Source of the DNA: Desulfobacca acetoxidans DSM 11109
GTDB taxonomy: Bacteria > Desulfobacterota > Desulfobaccia > Desulfobaccales > Desulfobaccaceae
Assembly: GCF_000195295.1 (NCBI RefSeq)
Contig: NC_015388.1
Location: 2,046,001-2,110,000, forward strand
DNA length: 64,000 bases
Reading direction: 5' to 3'
Both the position numbers and the translations under genes were made by a program. Positions within the stretch are counted from its first letter, which is position 1. Each line of letters opens with the position of its first letter. This document shows, in pieces, positions 9,723-17,430 of the stretch. The notes beneath the pieces were generated by a model. That model saw only the letters and a list, made by a program, of their open reading frames with translations, made no database searches and was not told the origin of the DNA.

Positions 9723-9761
9723 ATGGTTTTCTGGTAGCACTGGCTTTCTAGCCTGCGCAAA
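9723..9761. repeat. Degenerate palindromic repeat, copy 1
   Basis: Contains the inverted repeat CTGGCTTTCTAGCCTG (9740-9755). The 39-base block resembles 26743-26781 by eye: both begin ATGGTTT, contain GGCTTTCTA, and end CCTG followed by an A-rich tail. Probably one member of a dispersed short palindromic repeat family. Confidence 0.45.
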
Positions 9762-9771
9762 GGTCAAGGCC

Positions 9772-9806
9772 AAAGAAAAAGCCGCATCCGACTCTTCGGG
9801 CGCGGC
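9772..9806 (-). terminator. Rho-independent terminator downstream of cooC
   Basis: On the minus strand GCCGC...GCGGC (9781-9806) encloses an inner CCGA-AGAG-TCGG hairpin and is followed by TTTTTCTTTGG. It lies about 200 bases after the cooC stop. Confidence 0.65.
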
Positions 9807-9823
9807 CTTTGTAATAATACCAA

Positions 9824-9853
9824 AGCCGCGGCCTCCTCGCGAGGCTCGCGGCT
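9824..9853. terminator. Strong hairpin, possible second terminator
   Basis: AGCCGCG and GCCTC pair with GAGGC and CGCGGCT, with one bulged T and the loop CTCGC. Short T-rich sequence follows on both strands, so it could end transcription in either direction. It lies 17 bases from the previous hairpin. Confidence 0.45.
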
Positions 9854-10004
9854 CTTTCTATTCGGTTGTTTGTGTTCCAAGAGCGGCGGCGTTACCTCAC
9901 GAGGAAGAAAAGCGCCACCAGCACCATTGCTGTTTTTCTGCTACCATATAACTTTTATTATCCAAAAATACTGCCGCTGTCAACAGAATTTCCGGGCTCC
10001 AGGA

Positions 10005-10772
10005 TTATTGGATTTTTGTCAGATTATCACCGATTTCTTTCGCCGCCGCCATAGTTGCAGGGCTAAGATCATAGGGTGCCTGACCTTTCAGGTCGGCTTC
10101 GATCACCTTTTCGTCGAAAGGCATGAAACCCAAGAATTTTAAAGATGAAAGGTTGGTCTCCAAAAATTCCCGGTCCTGTTGGCTTCTTACTTTATTGCCC
10201 ACCAGAACTATCCGTTCGATGCCGATATCTTTGGCCAGATGCAGAACGTGCTGGGCGGTTTCGATGCTGCGGCGGCCCGGCTCGACCACCACGATGAGTT
10301 TATCGACGCTCCGGGCGGTACCACGGCCCAGATGTTCGATGCCCGCCTCCATATCCATGACCACCACTTCATTGCGGAACAGGACCAGATGGGTCACCAG
10401 GGTGCGGAGGAGTACGCTCTCCGGACAGATGCAACCGCTGCCGCCCTTTTTAACGCCGCCCAACACCATGAGTTTGACGCCGTCGATAGTGGTGGAAAAT
10501 GTATCGGGAATATCGTCCACTTTGGGGTTCAATTTAAAGAAACCGCCCATCTTGCCGGGTGTTGATTCCGTGCGCTCTGCCACTAATTGTTTCATTTCGG
10601 AGATAGGTGTGATCTCCTCCGGATGCGGCACGCCTAAGGCCACGGCCAGATTGGCGTCCGGGTCGGCGTCGATGGCCAGAACTTTTTTACCCTGATCACG
10701 GAAGTATTTGATTAACAAGGCCGCCAGCGTCGTCTTGCCGACGCCGCCCTTGCCACTTACGGCAATTTTCAT
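10005..10772 (-). CDS. cooC: CooC-type nickel-insertion ATPase
   Basis: 255-residue MinD/ParA-like P-loop ATPase. It has the deviant Walker A SGKGGVGKTT at residues 6-15 and DADPDANLA as switch I. GSGCICPES, near the middle, carries the CxC pair that in CooC proteins binds nickel or zinc at the dimer interface. CooC matures the nickel site of CO dehydrogenase and CO dehydrogenase/acetyl-CoA synthase, so its presence implies a Wood-Ljungdahl-type enzyme elsewhere in the genome. GGGGA lies before the ATG. No CODH gene is adjacent, and AcsF/CooC subtypes cannot be separated by eye. Confidence 0.88.
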   Translation of the reverse strand: MKIAVSGKGGVGKTTLAALLIKYFRDQGKKVLAIDADPDANLAVALGVPHPEEITPISEMKQLVAERTESTPGKMGGFFKLNPKVDDIPDTFSTTIDGVKLMVLGGVKKGGSGCICPESVLLRTLVTHLVLFRNEVVVMDMEAGIEHLGRGTARSVDKLIVVVEPGRRSIETAQHVLHLAKDIGIERIVLVGNKVRSQQDREFLETNLSSLKFLGFMPFDEKVIEADLKGQAPYDLSPATMAAAKEIGDNLTKIQ

Positions 10773-11096
10773 AAATCCATCCCCTTATACTGCTCTTATT
10801 TCAATCGGTTTGTGATGTTTGGTTTTAACCTCATTGTACCTTAACCATGCTGCATTGGATTTTCAAGGTCGGGCGGTGCTGCCAAAGGAATAATACCGGC
10901 GGGCCGCTAGCTGGACTGCTAGCCAGGAAAGGATTTACTTAGCTAGTAACTTCGGTAGCTTGGATTAATAGGGGAGCAGCAGGGGCAAAGAGAACGTTAT
11001 TGACGGCTCCGGGGTTTACGGTGATTGAGCCTTCTGAGTCAAGCACAATAACTCAGGAAACTTGAGGTGATATCAATTCTTTCATCTTGCCTCTAC
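10773..11096. other. Gene-free region upstream of cooC
   Basis: About 320 bases with no supported gene. It contains a small inverted repeat (CTAGCTGGACTGCTAG near 10909-10924) and presumably the cooC promoter, but no pair of boxes with good spacing stood out. Confidence 0.4.
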
Positions 11097-11441
11097 TCAT
11101 AAAAACACCCGATAATCCACTTTAAGGATACCTCCCAGGCGTTTGGCCATCTCCTTGCCTATGGGGAGCTTGCCGTGCTCAATGTCGGAAATCCGATTCT
11201 TGCTAACCCCGATCAAACGAGCCAGATCTTTTTGGGTCAACCCTTCTTTTTTCCGACCACCCCGCAAGGCAACACCGGGATTAAAATCGGGAAAAACCTC
11301 CCGCCAGGGAATCGGACCTGATGACTCCTGTCCCCCATGTTGAGCCACCACTTTTATTATTTCGTCTACTTTTCCTGAGGGAATGCGAAACTTAATCTCT
11401 ACATAATCGGTCGTACCGGGCTTTCTCGTGGGTTCCAACAT
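11097..11441 (-). CDS. XRE-family helix-turn-helix antitoxin
   Basis: 114-residue DNA-binding protein. The C-terminal half is a Cro/XRE helix-turn-helix (KKEGLTQKDLARLIGV then SKNRISDIEHGKLPIG). The N-terminal half has a short basic stretch and a PSGKVDEIIKVVAQHG segment that could neutralise the toxin. GAGGTGA lies just before the ATG at 11441. The start overlaps the toxin gene by 50 bases, so the two are translated together in toxin-first order, as in HigBA-type systems. The antitoxin is likely to repress its own promoter. Confidence 0.8.
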   Translation of the reverse strand: MLEPTRKPGTTDYVEIKFRIPSGKVDEIIKVVAQHGGQESSGPIPWREVFPDFNPGVALRGGRKKEGLTQKDLARLIGVSKNRISDIEHGKLPIGKEMAKRLGGILKVDYRVFL

Positions 11442-11691
11442 ACATCACCTCTACCAATTTTTCGGATTGACTAACCACCCGCCAAACCGCCACATAGGTC
11501 GGTCGACCTTTTTGTAAGTGGCAGTGGTAGCAGTTATTCCATCCTGAAATCTTCCCGAAATGTGGCCAATTGCTTTTTATCGGGCCGGTATATTCCAAAT
11601 CCGCCAATAAAATCTGAAAGGTTTCTCTAACTCCCAGGGGAATTTTAATGATGTTCCGGCGAGCCTGGGCGCTTAATCTGACATTCCAGAT
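11392..11691 (-). CDS. RelE/HigB-like toxin with no canonical start codon
   Basis: About 99 codons open from 11691 and encode a RelE-superfamily mRNA interferase-like protein. The N-terminal WNVRLSAQARRNIIKIPLGV and the C-terminal GRPTYVAVWRVV and VEVMYVGTHEKARY match the usual layout of this family. Family proteins normally begin one residue before the Trp, but here that codon is ATC. The only downstream start is TTG at 11607, which would remove 28 residues including the first helix. Either an unusual initiation codon is used or the toxin has been inactivated by a point mutation. The antitoxin gene overlaps its 3' end. Confidence 0.65.
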   Translation of the reverse strand: MWNVRLSAQARRNIIKIPLGVRETFQILLADLEYTGPIKSNWPHFGKISGWNNCYHCHLQKGRPTYVAVWRVVSQSEKLVEVMYVGTHEKARYDRLCRD

Positions 11692-11700
11692 CGTAAAGAG

Positions 11701-11729
11701 AATATACCGTTATTTTATTTATTTATCAA
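11701..11729 (-). promoter_or_regulatory. Sigma-70 promoter of the toxin-antitoxin pair
   Basis: On the minus strand TTGATA, a 17-base spacer, then TATATT. The predicted transcript start is only a few bases before codon 1 of the toxin frame, so the mRNA would be almost leaderless. Confidence 0.6.
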
Positions 11730-11829
11730 GTCTTGGTCGTCTTTCCCAGCGAGGCGCCCATGGACATGAACGTCCGACCCCGATGGAATCGGTCATCAGA
11801 AAAGGCGAGATAATGCTATCACATCCAAC

Positions 11830-11958
11830 CGGGTTGATACTGCCACTATTAAATGCGAGGTCATCGTGCTAACCGTCAAACCCATCAGAACCACAGCGGA
11901 CTATGAAGCCCCTTTTCCCGCCCTTTGCAAAAGATTTCTTGCGGCCAAACATAGTTAA
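11830..11958 (+). pseudogene. Remnant of a second HigB-HigA toxin-antitoxin pair
   Basis: Reading plus-strand codons, NRVDTATI resembles the end of HigB toxins. It runs into a GTG at 11866 that starts VLTVKPIRTTADYEA, the usual beginning of HigA antitoxins. The frame then degenerates and stops at 11958 after about 30 residues, without a helix-turn-helix. GAGGT precedes the GTG. This is a decayed pair beside the more intact one, on the opposite strand. Confidence 0.5.
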
Positions 11959-12053
11959 AGGTATAGGTAAGTATGAGCGGGTCAGCTCGCCAAACTACGG
12001 GGGACGTTCCAGTACCCACCCCAAGCCTTACAAAAACAAGGAAGGTGTATTAC

Positions 12054-12485
12054 ATGCCGGAAGTATACCAACCCCTAACTCCCGAACAAGAAGCTGCGGT
12101 TCGGGCACGGATTACCAACAATCCATTTATCATCTCTATGGGAATTGAGGTCCCCGAACTGGGTCTGGGCTACGCCCGGTTTGTCATGCCCTTCAAGCCC
12201 GGGCTGGCCAACTCCATCGGTCTGCTACAGGGAGGCATGATCGCCGCCCTGGCAGACGAGGCGGTAGCCTATGCCCTCTGGTCTCTAGTTCCGGAGGAGG
12301 AGTTAATCAGCACCGTGGAGTTAAAGGTCAATTTTCTGGCGCCGGTGCGCCAGGGGCCGGTTGAAGCCATTGCCCGCATCGCCAAGCGGGGTGGGACGCT
12401 CTCGCTGGGGGAAGTGGAGGTATGGGAGAAAGACAGGCTGGCAGCTAAAGGTCTTTTCACGTATATCCATCTGAAACCACGTTGA
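12054..12485 (+). CDS. PaaI-type hotdog-fold thioesterase
   Basis: 143-residue hotdog thioesterase that would hydrolyse acyl- or aryl-CoA thioesters in the cytoplasm. The family signature is GLLQGGMIAALADEAVAYAL, where the Gly-Gly and the Asp lie at the active site, followed by the strand STVELKVNFLAPVRQG. The ATG at 12054 is chosen because GGAAGGTG lies at good spacing; a longer frame from 11973 has no such support. It is monocistronic on the plus strand. The link to the aryl-CoA ligase at 16-17 kb is suggestive but unproven. Confidence 0.82.
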   Translation: MPEVYQPLTPEQEAAVRARITNNPFIISMGIEVPELGLGYARFVMPFKPGLANSIGLLQGGMIAALADEAVAYALWSLVPEEELISTVELKVNFLAPVRQGPVEAIARIAKRGGTLSLGEVEVWEKDRLAAKGLFTYIHLKPR

Positions 12486-12552
12486 GTCTAGGAAACCGCC
12501 GGGATCGGATTTTTAAGCGTTGATGGCAGCGACCGCCGCTTGTATAAAAACA

Positions 12553-12608
12553 GTGGCGGTGGGCAGAACAGGCATTATTGTGTGCAGTCGCCACGTTTTT
12601 GTTTTTAT
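12553..12608 (+). terminator. Probable terminator after the thioesterase
   Basis: GTGGCG (12553-12558) pairs with CGCCAC (12589-12594) across a long partly structured loop, followed by GTTTTTGTTTTTATG. The long loop lowers confidence, but the T-runs are strong. Confidence 0.5.
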
Positions 12609-12713
12609 GCTTCGTGGTGATTTTTAAACATGACAACTTCTAGTATTCCGGCCATGATCAGTCAAGTCCAGGGTTGTTGCAGCCTCTTACCCGCGTGACC
12701 TGGTTACCACACC

Positions 12714-13649
12714 TCAGCTCGACCCTATGGCAAGGCGGACCATCGCGGACGCCGAGTCAACCTGGGCCACAGCGCCGATAGGCAGCAGGAAGTTATCCGG
12801 CTGGTGGCCTGCCGGCAGGCCGGCCAGGATTGGAATACCCAGAGCTGCCCCTACTGCAGTAAAAATATCCCAGAGCTGTTGAATGTCCCCGCATTGCGTG
12901 AAACTGCCCAAAACCATTGACCTGACTCTGCTCAGACTGCCAGAGAGCCGTAGATGCTGGAGCATGCGATCTATCCGGTAAGGAGCCTCATGATGATCTT
13001 CCAGGAACAGGATACTCTCCGAGAGATCCGGGGCAAAGGGCGTCCCCAGGAGGTGGCAGATGGTGGTGAGGTTGCCGCCGATTAATGGTCCTCGGGCGGC
13101 ACCGGGCCAGAGAACGGTCAGATCCCGGAAGCAGACCACCTCGATTTGATCCCCGGTGAGCAGGCGATAAAACTGTTCCCGCGCCGGCTCGGTTAATTCG
13201 CTCAACTGGGCTACTGTGGGGCCGTGGAAGGTGATGATCCCCCCTTGTTGATGCATGGTGCACAATAAGTTGGTGATGTCGCTGAATCCGATAATCCATT
13301 TGGGATTGGCGCGCAGCAGCCCGTAGTCCAGGTGTTCCAGGAGCCTGAGGGCGCCGTAGCCGCCGCGGGCGCAGATGATGCCCCGTACCTCGGGGTTGGC
13401 TAACGCTTGTGTCAGGAATCGCCAGACTTCGAGGTCGGCTTCTATTCGGAAAGGGCGGGGGGCAAAGATTTCGGGGCCGTAGCTCAGACGAAAGCCCCAC
13501 TTCTTCAGCCAGGCGGCGCCGGTCGTGAAGAGGTCTGGATCAACCGGACTGGCAGGTGCGACTACGGCCAGCAGGTCTCCGGGTTTCAGAGGTGCCGGCC
13601 AGATGATTGGAAGCCGGTTCGGCGATTCTGGGGAGGTATGCAGGGTCAT
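12714..13649 (-). CDS. LD-carboxypeptidase, peptidase family S66
   Basis: About 311 residues. S66 enzymes cleave the L,D bond before the terminal D-Ala of murein tetrapeptides during peptidoglycan recycling, or detoxify microcin-like compounds (MccF). The nucleophile Ser is in IIGFSDITNLL, in the usual nucleophile-elbow position. The Glu/His partners lie in the C-terminal half (LFLEDHHEAPYRIDRML, LPAGHQPDNFLLPIG). The N-terminal LKPGDLLAVVAPASPVD is the standard opening. The ATG at 13649 fits the family length; an upstream TTG at 13760 would add 37 low-complexity residues. No signal peptide, so cytoplasmic. Confidence 0.85.
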   Translation of the reverse strand: MTLHTSPESPNRLPIIWPAPLKPGDLLAVVAPASPVDPDLFTTGAAWLKKWGFRLSYGPEIFAPRPFRIEADLEVWRFLTQALANPEVRGIICARGGYGALRLLEHLDYGLLRANPKWIIGFSDITNLLCTMHQQGGIITFHGPTVAQLSELTEPAREQFYRLLTGDQIEVVCFRDLTVLWPGAARGPLIGGNLTTICHLLGTPFAPDLSESILFLEDHHEAPYRIDRMLQHLRLSGSLSRVRSMVLGSFTQCGDIQQLWDIFTAVGAALGIPILAGLPAGHQPDNFLLPIGAVAQVDSASAMVRLAIGSS

Positions 13650-13809
13650 TGGCTCCGACTTTTGCGGTCTTGATAGTTGTTCTGATAAAATCTCTTTTCC
13701 TCTCCTGACCCTTTCTTGCAGGGGGGAGAAGGGGCGGGGCTTATTAGCTTGTGAATTCAATCATCTTCCGGTATTATAGCTTAATCTGAAATAATTACAC
13801 GGGTAATTT

Positions 13810-15294
13810 ATGAGGGCTGCGGGCCGGGCAGGCCACCATACATTTTTTTGGGTCATACTTCTTTTGATTCTCGGGATAGGTGTCTTTTTCCGACTCTATG
13901 GCCTGGGCGATCGAGATCTATGGACAGACGAGGCCTGGGTGGCCTTGGCGGCAACGCAGCCGACTGCACCCGAGGTGTTGGTGGCGGGGAAATCGACACC
14001 GCCGCTTTACCTGTTGACCGTGTGGGAAGTAGGACGCCTTCTCGGGCGGAGTGAGGCCGCCTTGCGCCTTACCTCTTGTCTGTTGGGCATCGGCGCCCTG
14101 CTGCTGTTTTGGCGTTTGGCCGGGAGGGTGCTGCCCCCTGGAGGTGCCTTGATTGCCCTGGGTCTGGCCGCCGTCTCCCGCCGCTGGGTTTATTTCTCCA
14201 AGGAGTTGAAGCAATATAGCGCCGACCTCTTCTTTGCGGTGCTGGTCTTTTATCTGGTGGAAAGGCAACTGCGTCGGCAAGGGCGGGGCGGCTGGCTGCT
14301 CTTGACGGTGCTGATGGCCTTGGGTCTGGGGTTTTCTCATCCGTTGGTCTTCCTCCTGCCGGTGGCGGCGGTGGTATTGTGGTGGGAACTGCCCGATTCT
14401 AGAAGAGAAATATACCGGGCCTGCGGCGGCCTAGCTTTGATTTTCGCCGGATATTATTGGTTTTTCTTCCGGGGACAGGTAGATCCGGAATTGCTCATTT
14501 ACTGGCAGGCTGATTTTCCCGTCTTAACTTCCATTGGAGACTTTCTGTGGTGGTTGGGTGGGGCCTGGAGCCGGTATGGGCGGTACTTCTTTGGTACCTG
14601 GGGGGCGCCGATTGCCTTGGTTTTCCTGTTGGCGGGCCTGATTTATTGGTTGAAGAGTTCTAGACCGCGAATTATCTGGTATTTTTTCGGACCCCTGCTG
14701 TTTGCCCTGGCAGCCGCCTGGGCCCAGCGATATCCATTCATGGGAGGGGCTGGCGGGGTGCGTCTGATGATGTTCAGCGCCCCGATGTTGTACCTGGTGG
14801 TTGCGGCCGGGATCATGGCGGTGGTTGCCTGGGGATGGCGGCGGTGGAAGATAGCGGGTCTGATATTGGCGGCAGTAGTGCTTATCTGGGTCCAGCCGGT
14901 AATGCTCTGGCGGGAAAATCTGCACCCCCGGGCAAACCGGGAAGAGATCGAGCCTTTGGTGCGGTATGTGCAAACCCACCGGCGCCCGGCTGATCTGATC
15001 TATGTCTACTACTTTGCTATTCACCCCTTTAAATTTTACTATCAAGGCCCTCAGGAGCAGATCGTCTGGGGTGCGTCCTGCCATGAAAATTGTCTACCCC
15101 TGCCGCCCTTGCAACTCCGGCAGATTGAGCGGGTCTGGCTGATCTTTTCTCATTTTGAGACAGAAGAAGATATAGAGCGGTTTAGCCGCAATCTTTTGGG
15201 TGAGGATTGGTCCAGACAATTCGAGCAGCGCCTACCCGGGGCAGCCCTTTTCTGCTATGTACCTGCCCAGGCCATGACCGCGGCCAGTTTTTAA
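13810..15294 (+). CDS. GT-C fold membrane glycosyltransferase (ArnT/PMT-like)
   Basis: 494-residue inner-membrane protein with about ten hydrophobic spans. After the first span, RDLWTDEAWVALA carries the acidic DE pair in the first periplasmic loop that is catalytic in GT-C enzymes of the GT39/GT83 type. These transfer a sugar from a polyprenyl-phosphate donor to an acceptor outside the membrane. The C-terminal 130 residues form a soluble periplasmic domain. Acceptor and sugar are unknown. It stands alone, divergent from the carboxypeptidase gene and convergent with the response regulator. Confidence 0.75.
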   Translation: MRAAGRAGHHTFFWVILLLILGIGVFFRLYGLGDRDLWTDEAWVALAATQPTAPEVLVAGKSTPPLYLLTVWEVGRLLGRSEAALRLTSCLLGIGALLLFWRLAGRVLPPGGALIALGLAAVSRRWVYFSKELKQYSADLFFAVLVFYLVERQLRRQGRGGWLLLTVLMALGLGFSHPLVFLLPVAAVVLWWELPDSRREIYRACGGLALIFAGYYWFFFRGQVDPELLIYWQADFPVLTSIGDFLWWLGGAWSRYGRYFFGTWGAPIALVFLLAGLIYWLKSSRPRIIWYFFGPLLFALAAAWAQRYPFMGGAGGVRLMMFSAPMLYLVVAAGIMAVVAWGWRRWKIAGLILAAVVLIWVQPVMLWRENLHPRANREEIEPLVRYVQTHRRPADLIYVYYFAIHPFKFYYQGPQEQIVWGASCHENCLPLPPLQLRQIERVWLIFSHFETEEDIERFSRNLLGEDWSRQFEQRLPGAALFCYVPAQAMTAASF

Positions 15295-15298
15295 TCCG

Positions 15299-15697
15299 TC
15301 ATTCTCCCAGTACCCGGAGGATCTCCTCTTGTAGCTGTTTGGCCCGAAAGGGCTTATGAATCACCCCCGCAACCCTGGCCTGTTGAAATTTATTCAGTTC
15401 TTCCTGACCGAAAAAACCCGAAGCAACGATAACTTTTACCTGAGGTGCAATAGTGCGCAACTCATGCAGGAGCTGATAACCGTCTTTCTGGGGCAGATAA
15501 AAATCCATGATTACCAGATCAATCTCCTGGGTCCGCTGTCGGAATATATCGAGGGCCTGGTCGCCCCGGGCAGCTCCTAAGACCCGGAAACCGAGGTGCT
15601 CTAAGAGTTCTTGTTCCAAGGACAGAAAATGTTCGTCATCTTCCACCAGCAGGATGACTTTCAACTTTTTCGGGAAGGTTGGGTCATTCTCGTGCAT
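15299..15697 (-). CDS. Stand-alone response-regulator receiver protein
   Basis: 132-residue single-domain CheY-like protein. The acidic pocket is LLVEDDEHF, the phospho-acceptor Asp is in LVIMDFYLPQKDGYQLL, and the conserved Thr/Ser and Lys positions are in VIVASGFF and GVIHKPFRAKQL. There is no output domain, so it acts by protein contact or in a phosphorelay. The hybrid kinase at 1.5-4 kb is one possible partner, but nothing in the sequence links them. Its stop is only four bases from the convergent glycosyltransferase stop. Confidence 0.85.
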   Translation of the reverse strand: MHENDPTFPKKLKVILLVEDDEHFLSLEQELLEHLGFRVLGAARGDQALDIFRQRTQEIDLVIMDFYLPQKDGYQLLHELRTIAPQVKVIVASGFFGQEELNKFQQARVAGVIHKPFRAKQLQEEILRVLGE

Positions 15698-16131
15698 CTA
15701 GCAATACCTGGGCGCACCGGTTTTCGACCGCGCCGTACGAAAACCAGGACTGCGAAGTTCCAATAATTATTCGAGGTTTGAATGTAAATCTAAGCGGGTG
15801 GGATGATTAACAGATAGTATATACCGGCAAACAGAAAATGCCTAACGTTTTCGTCGGGGTATTGGAGATCGTAATACTTTAGCTATCTGAGAGAATAGAT
15901 CAAGCAATAGTGGCCGGTGTCCACCTCACCGCACGACAGCACCGACAGGTCCATCCGTAGGGGAGAATCTGGTATTTGCCGCAAACAACTGAGGTGTTAC
16001 TGGGGGCCAACACAGGGTCCGCCCCTGTTAGAAAGTTTTTCTAAAGAGTAAAAATTCCTGTGGTTTGCAGGTGATTGACAGAAATGTCGATCACCAGGCA
16101 ATCAATAGATTAACCAGGCCAGAGCAACAGA
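15698..16131. other. Gene-free region with several inverted repeats
   Basis: About 430 bases without a supported gene. It holds GTTTTCG...CGAAAAC (about 15720-15745), AACACAGGG...CCCTGTT (about 16009-16029) followed on the plus strand by a T-run, and the near-perfect palindrome at 16070-16095. The last two may end transcription of the liv-paaK operon. Confidence 0.4.
16070..16095. repeat. Near-perfect hairpin downstream of paaK
   Basis: GGTGAT-T-GACA / GAAA loop / TGTC-G-ATCACC: a 10-pair stem with one internal mismatch and a GAAA tetraloop on the plus strand. It lies 37 bases past the paaK stop without an adjacent T-run, so it may be an mRNA 3'-end stabiliser or a regulator site rather than a terminator. 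Confidence 0.5.
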
Positions 16132-17430
16132 TCAACCTCGCTGATCGATGACCAGGGGGGAGGTTTCACCAATTCGGACGATGGTATTGGGTTCGACCAA
16201 TTTGACTCTCGGCGTGACCCCGATGCTCTGGGCCAGTTTATGGCTCAGTTGGTTAATGAGCTGGCGTTGGGCCACCATGCGGTCGAAGAAGATGCTTTCC
16301 CTGACTTCTACCCTGACTTCCAGGTAATCCTGGCGCCCCTCCCGTCCCACCACTAACTGATACACAGGGGCTTCTCCCTGCAACGCGGCCAGAATCTGTC
16401 CTACCCGTTGGGGAAAGATATTGACCCCTTTGACGATGATGACCTCGTCGGTACGCCCGAGGATCCGGCTAAGGCGGGCGAAAGTGCGGCCGCAGGGGCA
16501 GGGTTCATAGGTCAGGGAGCATTTGTCGCCGGTGCGGAAGCGGATTAGTGGAACTGCCTCTTTGGACAGAGTGGTAATTACCAATTCGCCGATCTCACCC
16601 GGTTGTAAAGGAGCAGTAGTTACCGGATCGATGATCTCCGGGAGAAAGTGGTCTTCGTTAAGGTGCATCCCCTGGCGGTATTCGCATTCACCGGCCACCC
16701 CCGGTCCCATGGCCTCGGAAAGGCCATAAAGGTCGAAGGCTTGCAGGAGAAGACGTTCTTCAATCTCCCGGCGGCGGTCTTCCCCCCAGGGTTCGCCTCC
16801 CATGAAACCGACGCGCAGGTGCAGGTCTTTGGGGTCCAGGCCGATTTCCTGGCATTTATCTGCGATCACCAGGGCGTAGGACGGGGTGGCGACCAGGGTG
16901 GTAGTGCGGTAGTCCCTCATAATCTGGACCTGACGGAAGGTATTGCCGGTGCCGGTGGGGATGACAGAGGCGCCCAGCACTTCAGCGCCGTAGTGAACGC
17001 CAAAACCACCGGTCATGAGGCCATAGTTGAAGGTTATCTGAACGACATCATCTTTGGTTACACCGGCGGCGGCCAACATGCGGGCGGCCAATCTGGCCCA
17101 GTTCCGCAGGTCCCTGCAGGTATAGCCCACCACCATGGGGTTGCCGACGCTGCCGGAAGAGGAGTGAATCCGCACCACTTCGCGTAGCGGCACGGCAAAC
17201 ATACCGTAGGGATAGCTATTGGACAGGTCCTCTTTGGTGGTGAAAGGCAATCTGCCAAGGTCTTCGAGGGACTGAAAGTCCTCCGGCAGGAGTCCGGCCT
17301 GGTCAAATTTCTTCCGGTAGAATTTAACGTTGCGGTAAACCCGCTGCAGTGTCGACTGCAGGCGCTCGAGCTGCAATTGGGCAATCTCGGCACGCTCCAT
17401 GGCCTCGTATTGGCTTTCAAACATCGCCAT
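16132..17430 (-). CDS. paaK: Phenylacetate-CoA ligase family enzyme
   Basis: 432-residue adenylate-forming ligase that activates an aryl acid (phenylacetate or a relative) to its CoA thioester with ATP. The ATP-binding loop is HSSSGSVGNPMVVGYT; DLYGLSEAMGPGVAGEC and RFRTGDKCSL follow, and the mobile C-terminal domain is present. The ATG at 17430 has GGAGGAGG just before it and gives the normal family length; it overlaps the livG end by 14 bases. As the last gene of a Liv-type transporter operon it suggests uptake followed by CoA activation of an aromatic or branched acid. The exact substrate is unknown. Confidence 0.87.
   Translation of the reverse strand: MAMFESQYEAMERAEIAQLQLERLQSTLQRVYRNVKFYRKKFDQAGLLPEDFQSLEDLGRLPFTTKEDLSNSYPYGMFAVPLREVVRIHSSSGSVGNPMVVGYTCRDLRNWARLAARMLAAAGVTKDDVVQITFNYGLMTGGFGVHYGAEVLGASVIPTGTGNTFRQVQIMRDYRTTTLVATPSYALVIADKCQEIGLDPKDLHLRVGFMGGEPWGEDRRREIEERLLLQAFDLYGLSEAMGPGVAGECEYRQGMHLNEDHFLPEIIDPVTTAPLQPGEIGELVITTLSKEAVPLIRFRTGDKCSLTYEPCPCGRTFARLSRILGRTDEVIIVKGVNIFPQRVGQILAALQGEAPVYQLVVGREGRQDYLEVRVEVRESIFFDRMVAQRQLINQLSHKLAQSIGVTPRVKLVEPNTIVRIGETSPLVIDQRG

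Larger units (their letters stand above)
9539..10004. other. Gene-free region between trpE and cooC
   Basis: About 465 bases with no convincing gene. It holds a degenerate palindromic repeat (about 9723-9761), a clear minus-strand terminator (9772-9806) and a second strong hairpin (9824-9853). A 65-codon frame at 9563-9760 on the minus strand runs through the repeat and shows no recognisable protein. Confidence 0.5.

Noticed and set aside
9563-9760. 65-codon minus-strand frame upstream of trpE, possible trp leader
   Set aside because: It has no Trp codons in tandem, no ribosome site of note, and runs through a palindromic repeat.
10973-11068. Short minus-strand frame between the antitoxin and cooC
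   Set aside because: About 35 codons without a ribosome site or family resemblance.
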